From: CAYMWF01 sp964394085 [NCBI: uncultured Gemmatimonadota bacterium]
GTDB taxonomy: Bacteria; GCA-2686955; CAYMWF01
Direction: 5' to 3'
Length of the DNA stretch: 19,084 nucleotides
Assembly (NCBI GenBank): GCA_964394085.1
Contig: CAYMWF010000008.1
Span: 1-19,084, forward strand
Below the pieces are notes generated by a model. The model ran no database searches. It was not told the DNA's origin and saw nothing but the letters and a program-made list of their open reading frames with translations. Position numbers and translations under genes: made by a program. Shown piece by piece: positions 14,042-19,084 of the stretch (its first letter is position 1; each line of letters begins with the position of its first letter).

Positions 14042-16051
14042 TCAGAGAAGCTCCCGTGCTTTTGCCGCAACGGCTTCGGCGGTCAGGCCGAATTTTTCGT
14101 AAACCACCTTTTCGGGAGCGCTGGCGCCGTATCTGTCGACGCCCGCCGTACCTCCGGCAAGCCCGGTGTATCGCTCCCAGCCGGTGGTCACTCCGGCTTC
14201 CACCGACAGACGGGCTGTTGTTTCGGGGGGGAGGACGGAGTCTCTGTACTTCCGCGACTGCAGCTCGAACAGCTCCCAACTCGGCATCGACACGACCCTG
14301 ACATTTATCCCTTCGGATGCAAGGATCTTTCCGGCTTCAAGGGCAATCGCCGTTTCGGAACCGGTTCCGATGAGCACCAGGCCGGGCGTATCTTCACCAG
14401 ATTGCCACAATGTATAACCGCCGCGCTGGAGATCGGCGGCGGATGCTCCGGCGGTCCGATCGAGTGAGGGCACTTTCTGGCGGGTCAGAACCAGGGCGGT
14501 GGGCCCTGCCTTCTGTAGAATGGCGACGCGCCAGGCCTCCACCGTTTCGGCTGCGTCGGCGGGTCGGATCACCGTTAAGCCGGGAATCAGGCGCAGGCTC
14601 ATCAGCTGCTCCACGGGCTGGTGAGTGGGCCCGTCTTCACCGACGCCGATACTGTCGTGGGTGAAAACATAAACCACCCGGGTGCCCATGAGCGCCGCGA
14701 GCCGGATGGCGGGGCGCATGTAGTCGGAAAAAGTGAGGAATGTGGCTGTATACGGCGCGAATCCGCCGTGGAGCGCCATCCCGCCCGCGATGCCGGCCAT
14801 GACATGCTCCCTCACCCCGAAATGCATGTTGCGGCCGGCGTAATCATCCGCCCCGTAATCGCCGTAACCCTCCAGGATCGTATTGTTGCTGGGCGCCAGG
14901 TCGGCCGAACCGCCGGTCAGGGAATCGAGCCGCGGGGCCAGGAAGTTCAACGTTTTCCCGGACGTGGATCTGGTGGCTGCAGGATCTCCTCCCGGGGGAA
15001 CCAGCTCCCCGAGGCCGGCATCCCAGTCCGGGGGCAGGTGCCCCTCCAGGCGACTCGCAAGGGAGGCAGCTTCTTCCGGATTCTTTGCGGCGAACCTTTC
15101 CCACCTGTTCAGCCATTCTTTTTCAGCCGCCGCGCCTCTTTCAAGGGCCGATCCCATGTGTGCCCGAACGTCGTCAGGCACGTGGAAATCCGGCTCGAGA
15201 GGCCAGCCGAGCCTTTCTTTCGCCGATTTGACCCCATCTTCTCCGAGAGGCGAGCCATGAACCTTCGCGGTTCCTTCACCGGGACTGCCGTATCCGATAA
15301 CCGTTTTGCAGATTATGAGGCTCGGCTGCTCAAGGTTTTCCCTGGCGATCCGGATAGCGCCGCCCACTTCCTCGCAGTCGAAGCCGTCGCAGGAGTCGAT
15401 CACATGCCAGCCGAAGGCACGGAAACGGGCGGCAACATCCTCGGTGAATACCATGGAGGTGCTTCCCTCTATCTGGATGCCGTTGTCGTCGTAGAGAACG
15501 ATCAGCTTTCCGAGTTTCCACGTTCCCGCCAGGCTCGCCGCCTCGCTCGACACCCCCTCCTGCATGTCGCCGTCGGATACGAGCGCGTATGTGAAGTGGT
15601 CGATGATTTCGAGATCGGGCGTGTTGTATTGAGCGGCGAGCTTGCTTTCCGCCACTGCAAGACCCACTGCATGGGCCAGCCCCTGACCGAGCGGCCCGGT
15701 GGTCATCTCGACGCCGCTTGTAAGGCCGTGCTCGGGATGCCCGGGAGTAAGGCTGTCCCACTGCCGGAAATTCCTGATCTCCGACAGGGGCAGGTCATAT
15801 CCGGTCAGGTGCAGAAGAGCATAGAGCATGGATGAGGCGTGACCGGCGGAGAGGATGAATCGATCGCGGTCGGGCCAATCCGGGTTCACCGGATTGTGGC
15901 GCAGGAACCTGTCCCAGAGAGTGTAAGCCGCCGGTGCGGCCCCGAGAGGCATTCCGGGATGCCCCGAGTTCGCCGCCTGGATAGCATCCACGGCGAGGAA
16001 ACGGATCGTATTTATGCACTGTTCATCCAGTTTCCCGATCTTTTTTTCCAT
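14042..16051 (-). CDS. tkt: Transketolase
   Basis: Full-length 669-residue transketolase, the thiamine-diphosphate enzyme that moves two-carbon units between sugar phosphates in the non-oxidative pentose phosphate pathway. The N-terminal SGHPGMPLGAAP (H31) and SAGHAS fit the substrate site. SDGDMQEGVSSEAASLAG is the thiamine-diphosphate motif. LTGGSADLAPSN, GVREHVMAGIAGGMALHGG with the catalytic glutamate in REH, and THDSIGVGEDGPTHQP complete the pyrimidine domain, and the C-terminal domain (QKAGPTALVLTRQ..., VVSMPSWELFE) is present. Length and order match bacterial enzymes. The ATG at 16051 has GGAAGAGG 6 bases upstream. No partner gene (transaldolase, epimerase) lies next to it. Its final codons and stop are echoed in three downstream tandem copies. 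Confidence 0.97.
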   Translation of the reverse strand: MEKKIGKLDEQCINTIRFLAVDAIQAANSGHPGMPLGAAPAAYTLWDRFLRHNPVNPDWPDRDRFILSAGHASSMLYALLHLTGYDLPLSEIRNFRQWDSLTPGHPEHGLTSGVEMTTGPLGQGLAHAVGLAVAESKLAAQYNTPDLEIIDHFTYALVSDGDMQEGVSSEAASLAGTWKLGKLIVLYDDNGIQIEGSTSMVFTEDVAARFRAFGWHVIDSCDGFDCEEVGGAIRIARENLEQPSLIICKTVIGYGSPGEGTAKVHGSPLGEDGVKSAKERLGWPLEPDFHVPDDVRAHMGSALERGAAAEKEWLNRWERFAAKNPEEAASLASRLEGHLPPDWDAGLGELVPPGGDPAATRSTSGKTLNFLAPRLDSLTGGSADLAPSNNTILEGYGDYGADDYAGRNMHFGVREHVMAGIAGGMALHGGFAPYTATFLTFSDYMRPAIRLAALMGTRVVYVFTHDSIGVGEDGPTHQPVEQLMSLRLIPGLTVIRPADAAETVEAWRVAILQKAGPTALVLTRQKVPSLDRTAGASAADLQRGGYTLWQSGEDTPGLVLIGTGSETAIALEAGKILASEGINVRVVSMPSWELFELQSRKYRDSVLPPETTARLSVEAGVTTGWERYTGLAGGTAGVDRYGASAPEKVVYEKFGLTAEAVAAKARELL

Positions 16052-16272
16052 TTGATACCTCTTCCAGCCTGTTTTACATGCGGATTACATTTGCCGAGAA
16101 CTGCCGCGGCGCCGCCGCGCTGTTTTTTCGAAACCGGATTATGCCTCAACTTCGAATCTGTTTCAATACAGACCTTCTTGCGCGGAAACGGAAAAAGTCA
16201 AATCAAGCCGGCATTCTTATCGGGCGCTCCATAACAGCGGCAACATCAACATTTGAGACTTCCTCCTTCCTC

Positions 16273-16362
16273 TCTCTCTATCTTCTCTTTGCACTCTTCG
16301 TATCTCTCTATCTTTTCTTTGCACTCTTCGTATCTTTTTATCTTCTCTTCGCACTCTTCGCA
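16273..16362. repeat. 30 bp pyrimidine-rich tandem repeat, three copies
   Basis: Three exact 30 bp periods start at 16273, 16303 and 16333; copies 1 and 2 differ by one base, copy 3 is more diverged. The plus strand is almost pure C/T in the first half of each unit. The array lies in the divergent gap between transketolase and the ZIP transporter. A frame through it translates as a hydrophobic repeat (LYLLFALFVS), but no ribosome site supports it. Confidence 0.85.
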
Positions 16363-16385
16363 CCTTTCGCAGGCAAGCGGGAAAG

Positions 16386-16415
16386 CGGTTTTACTGGTTG
16401 CGGTTTTACTGGTTG
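16386..16415. repeat. 15 bp perfect tandem duplication
   Basis: CGGTTTTACTGGTTG occurs twice head to tail (16386-16400 and 16401-16415) with no mismatch, close to the 30 bp array. Confidence 0.85.
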
Positions 16416-16426
16416 CGGCAGCTCGT

Positions 16427-16467
16427 AGAATTCTGCTCGTGAATTACGCCGGACAGGCCAGAATTCC
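16427..16467. promoter_or_regulatory. Inverted repeat upstream of the ZIP transporter
   Basis: GAATTCTG (16428-16435) and CAGAATTC (16459-16466) form an 8 bp perfect inverted repeat separated by 23 bases, about 75 bp before the ATG. It could be an operator or a hairpin; no known metal-regulator box is recognised. Confidence 0.25.
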
Positions 16468-16541
16468 ATGTTGAATCCGGCGGTAAAAAATGTTCGATTA
16501 CAGGGTGGTTGCGCGCTTCTGCTTACCCGGGAGGTGGAAAG

Positions 16542-17354
16542 ATGGATCCTCAGAATGTCCTCTTCGCCTTCGGTCTGACTCTCTTTGCGGGTCTGGCGAC
16601 CGGCATCGGGGGCGTCCTGGCATATTTCACACGGCGGACGAACCGGAAATTCCTGTCCACGGCTCTCGGCTTCTCAGCCGGTGTCATGATCTACGTATCT
16701 TTCGTTGAGATCTTTACGAAAGCGGAAGAAACTCTGATCCCGTTTTTCGGCGACACCGGTGCTACCGCCGTAACCGTTGCGGCATTTTTCGGGGGGATGC
16801 TTCTGATCGGCATTATAGACAAGCTGGTTCCGACCGTTGATAATCCCCATGAACCCCGAAGTGTTGAAGAAATGCGTGTGGACGACAGCCCGGTAAAGGA
16901 TGTCAGGCTCCTGCGCATGGGAATTTTTACGGCTCTCGCCATCACTATTCACAATTTCCCGGAGGGTCTGGCGACGTTCGCCGCCGCCCTGTCCGATCCT
17001 TCCCTGGGCATTTCAATCGCATTCGCCATCGCCATTCACAACGTACCGGAAGGGGTCGCGGTGGCGGTTCCCGTCTATTATGCGACCGGAAACCGGGGCA
17101 GGGCTCTTTTATACTCTTTCCTTTCCGGGTTCGCGGAGCCCGCGGGAGCCCTGGTCGGCTATTTCCTGCTGCTGAGGTTCATGAATGAAGCCACCTTCGG
17201 CGTGGTCTTCGCCATGGTCGCCGGCATCATGGTATTCATTTCCCTCGACGAGCTTCTTCCGACCGCCCATAAATACGGTGAACATCACCTGGCGATAGGC
17301 GGCTTGATCGGCGGGATGCTCGTAATGGCGGCGAGTCTGCTCCTGTTCATGTGA
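16542..17354 (+). CDS. zupT: ZIP-family divalent metal transporter, ZupT-like
   Basis: A 270-residue inner-membrane ZIP transporter with about eight transmembrane helices, importing zinc and possibly other divalent metals. The two signature metal-site motifs are intact: HNFPEG at 137-142 (helix 4) and HNVPEG at 166-171 (helix 5). The ZupT-type helix 1 (FGLTLFAGLATGIGG), helix 2 (LGFSAGVMIYVSF.E) and AEP in GFAEPAGALVGY are also present. A short acidic loop (VEEMRVDDSP) replaces the His-rich loop of some members. The start is the ATG at 16542 with GGGAGGTGG upstream; an in-frame TTG at 16509 has no site. The length is close to the E. coli protein. The neighbours do not suggest a metal regulon. 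Confidence 0.93.
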   Translation: MDPQNVLFAFGLTLFAGLATGIGGVLAYFTRRTNRKFLSTALGFSAGVMIYVSFVEIFTKAEETLIPFFGDTGATAVTVAAFFGGMLLIGIIDKLVPTVDNPHEPRSVEEMRVDDSPVKDVRLLRMGIFTALAITIHNFPEGLATFAAALSDPSLGISIAFAIAIHNVPEGVAVAVPVYYATGNRGRALLYSFLSGFAEPAGALVGYFLLLRFMNEATFGVVFAMVAGIMVFISLDELLPTAHKYGEHHLAIGGLIGGMLVMAASLLLFM

Positions 17355-17475
17355 GCCGGGCGGGAGGGAATCCGGCGGCGGATCATCACGGCGCAGGGTC
17401 GTTCGTCCGGTCGAGGTTTGCCGCTCCTCCCGGGAGGATTCGTGCGGGAACCGGGTCGCCGCATACGCGAGATTC

Positions 17476-17505
17476 TTGACACATCGGGGCCGGGTCAGGT
17501 ACAAA
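17476..17505 (+). promoter_or_regulatory. Candidate promoter of the small membrane protein gene
   Basis: TTGACA (17476-17481) and TACAAA (17500-17505; 4 of 6 matches) are 18 bp apart and lie about 105 bp before the ATG at 17609. It suggests that the small gene is transcribed separately from the ZIP transporter. Confidence 0.45.
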
Positions 17506-17608
17506 TCGTAACGAAACCAGTCCGCCGGGCGGGATTTCCAGTGGGGCGGGCCGGGAAACAGGCGATTTTCACGGCCGGGGAGAGCCGGCTGGTTCAGGGG
17601 AGAGAAAA

Positions 17609-17836
17609 ATGACTTTATGGACAGCGGTCGTGGCGATAGTCGGCATAGTGGCTATCATGGAGATCGTCAAGCACAAGCACAAGTATGACGCTAATAAACG
17701 GGACGACCCGGGTCAACATGTCGATCTCGAAGGTAAGTTCGAGAGTTTGGAGAAACGTCTCGCCAACCTGGAGACGATCATGCTCGAGAAAGAAAAAGAG
17801 AAGAAATTTTCCGACATTGAAAAGGACGGCTCCTGA
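17609..17836 (+). CDS. Small PspB-like membrane protein with coiled coil
   Basis: A 75-residue protein. Residues 2-20 form one hydrophobic helix (LWTAVVAIVGIVAIMEIV). A basic stretch with alternating His and Lys (KHKHKYDANK) follows at the cytoplasmic face, and residues about 40-70 form a charged coiled coil (FESLEKRLANLETIMLEKEKEKKF). The single helix plus the pattern R(I/L).NLE(T/S)I.L at the end resemble PspB-type phage-shock/envelope-stress proteins. No PspA or PspC gene is near, so the assignment is tentative. The ATG is preceded by GGGGAGAG (17597-17604). It follows the ZIP transporter gene by 254 bases and appears to have its own promoter. Confidence 0.75.
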   Translation: MTLWTAVVAIVGIVAIMEIVKHKHKYDANKRDDPGQHVDLEGKFESLEKRLANLETIMLEKEKEKKFSDIEKDGS

Positions 17837-17963
17837 CGCCCCGTTATCGGAAAGGGCGTTCCCCGGCGAGTCCGCCGCCCCGGGACCGCCCGCACTAGAC
17901 CCGGCGTCCCTCTCGACGGAATATCGATATTCTGCGAGCATCGGGTTTGCTCCTGAACGAATC

Positions 17964-17996
17964 GAGCCGTCCGGCTCTTGAACAGCCGGGCGGCTC
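17964..17996. terminator. Strong hairpin between convergent genes
   Basis: GAGCCGTCCGGCT and AGCCGGGCGGCTC pair over 13 positions (one G-U wobble) around a 7-base loop. It lies between the convergent small-protein gene and the fibronectin-like frame, so it could end transcription from either side, but no T-run follows in either direction. Confidence 0.5.
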
Positions 17997-18045
17997 GGGT
18001 TACCCGGAAAAACCGCTCTCGACGGCTTTCCAGCCTGTTATTTCA

Positions 18046-18774
18046 CTATTCAATATTCACAACGACCGTATCTTCGAACCGCACCGGGTCGAGCAGTCCG
18101 TCCTGGTTCAGATCCACGACGAAATGGAACGTGTAGGAACCTCTGGGGAAGTTGGGCGATACCGTCGGGGAGCAGACAAAATAGTCGGTCAGCAGCAGCA
18201 ACGCTCCCTGGTATGTCGCCGGCTCCGTTTCGGAAGGCACCCAGCCTGCGCCGATCTGGTACCAGTAGTCGCCGAGCCCGGGCACTGCGACCCAGAGGAA
18301 ATAGTCGGCCGGATCTCCCTCGGCGCTCTCCGAATCTATCGAGACGGTTATGTCGAGACCGGAACCGTCCCCGGCGTCAACGGGGCCGTCGGAGCCGTTG
18401 ATCTTGAAGTCGGTCTGCACCTCCTCTTCCGAGACTATGAATGAATGCATCTCCGGGGTTTTGCTGAATATGTTGTTGCCGATCTGCGAATAGACCCGCC
18501 AGTAATAGGTGCCGTTGGAGAGGGTCCGCGGCATGGTATTTCCGGCGTCGCCCAGGTACTCGTATATCAACGGTTCCTTGAAGAAGGGGCTATCGTTGAC
18601 TTCCAGCAGGTAGCCGCAGCCCGGCACCTCGTTCCATGAGAAGTGGAGCGAATCGGGTGTCTGGGTGAACACCAGGCCGGCGGGCGAGTTAATCGGAGAT
18701 GGTGAAGGGGGCGCCCGAAAGCGATTCCGGCGCGGATGATCCGCCGACCCGGAGGATATAGTTCCCGCTGTCAA
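18046..18774 (-). pseudogene. Fibronectin-like C-terminal extension, probably out of frame with GH3
   Basis: Open frame of up to 242 codons. The recognisable part begins at about 18700 (SPAGLVFTQTPDSLHFSWNEV) and looks like a fibronectin-III-like domain (WNEVPGCGYLLEVND...GTYYWRVYSQ). A second domain ends in PRGSYTFHFVVDLNQDGLLDP...DTVVVNIE, a C-terminal module I associate with secreted deltaproteobacterial-type proteins. The first about 25 residues of the frame are out-of-frame GH3 sequence, and the only start, TTG at 18772-18774, lacks a ribosome site. The most economical reading is that this is the continuation of the GH3 protein after a one-base shift. A real overlapping gene or a sequencing error are the alternatives. 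Confidence 0.6.
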
Positions 18775-19084
18775 CGATCCAGCCGCTCGCGGCTTCGTCG
18801 TAACGGGCGAGGCTGCCGACGGGAAGTGAAATCGCGATCCTTTGGGTTTCGCCCGGTTCGAGTTGAACCCGGTAGAAGGCTTTCAGCTCCTTCAGGGGTC
18901 TCTCTACCGGGGAGGCGCCGTACTCCGCATAAACCTGAACGGTTTCGATGCCGGTGCGGTCGCCCGTGTTGGTCACGTCGACGCGGCCGCGGAGCTCTCC
19001 GTCTATGGCGACGGTCGGGGCTTCGAGGGCCAGGCCGGTATATTCGAAGGTCGTGTAGGAGAGGCCGAAGCCGAAGGGGAACGC
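18689..19084 (-). CDS. C-terminal part of a GH3 beta-glucosidase (5' end outside the window)
   Basis: The frame is open to the window edge and holds the last 131 residues of a glycoside hydrolase family 3 protein. It begins with AFPFGFGLSYTTFEY, the canonical junction (FPFG.GLSYTTF) ahead of the C-terminal fibronectin type III-like domain. It then reads VTNTGDRTGIETVQVYAEY, PLKELKAFYRVQLEPGET and SGNYILRVGGSS, all typical of that domain. GH3 enzymes release glucose or related sugars from beta-linked oligosaccharides, often in the periplasm or outside the cell; the catalytic residues are outside the window. The frame stops after SGAPFTISD, which can be a natural GH3 end, but a fibronectin-like frame continues at once in another register. 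Confidence 0.9.
   Translation of the reverse strand, partial: AFPFGFGLSYTTFEYTGLALEAPTVAIDGELRGRVDVTNTGDRTGIETVQVYAEYGASPVERPLKELKAFYRVQLEPGETQRIAISLPVGSLARYDEAASGWIVDSGNYILRVGGSSAPESLSGAPFTISD

Noticed and set aside
14621-15835. Plus-strand 404-codon frame opposite transketolase
   Set aside because: It lies fully antisense to a well-conserved gene and shows no family resemblance; a codon-bias shadow.
16104-16120. GC palindrome (GCGGCGCCGC) upstream of transketolase as an operator
   Set aside because: Such palindromes are expected in GC-rich sequence, and it has no loop or relation to promoter elements.

Overview
The window reads as a chromosomal segment of an uncultured, moderately GC-rich bacterium. 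It holds 11 intact protein genes, one 5'-truncated glycoside hydrolase gene at the right edge and one probably frameshifted extension of that gene. The thioredoxin resembles Bacteroidetes/FCB-group proteins, the secreted thioredoxin-like protein carries the FTGSDWC.WC signature common in Bacteroidetes, Planctomycetes and Verrucomicrobia, and the last open frame ends in a domain I associate with deltaproteobacterial-type genomes. The phylum therefore stays open; no rRNA or tRNA gene is present to settle it.

Layout. Positions 104-8119 carry five co-directional minus-strand genes. In transcription order they are an HDDC2/YfbR-like HD phosphohydrolase, a PAP2-family membrane phosphatase, a 5'-nucleotidase-like lipoprotein, a large membrane protein with a C-terminal SGNH hydrolase domain, and an NAD-dependent epimerase. 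Three of the four gaps between them are filled by unrelated minisatellite arrays (26 bp, 92 bp and 28 bp units). Positions 8298-9964 form a plus-strand redox cluster: thioredoxin, MarR-family regulator and secreted thioredoxin-like protein, headed by a consensus sigma70-type promoter. Positions about 10040-13410 form an unusual module: a minus-strand DUF222-like/HNH endonuclease gene with its own consensus promoter, flanked on both sides by arrays of the same palindromic repeat in opposite orientations. Positions 13839-16051 hold transketolase, whose 3' end is copied as a 75 bp tandem repeat downstream. Positions 16542-17836 hold a ZIP-family metal transporter and a small PspB-like membrane protein. 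Positions 18046-19084 hold the C-terminal end of a GH3 beta-glucosidase and a fibronectin-like extension in another frame.

Two signals stand out. First, the HNH nuclease gene between inverted arrays of a palindrome (ATTCTCC-GTGT-GGAGAAT in its perfect form) looks like a candidate mobile or self-organising element. Second, tandem duplication is pervasive: at least nine different repeat families occur in 19 kb, inside genes, across stop codons and between genes, including a 26 bp array with a higher-order period of about 157 bp. All functional calls rest on reading the translated sequence and motif recognition; no database search was possible.
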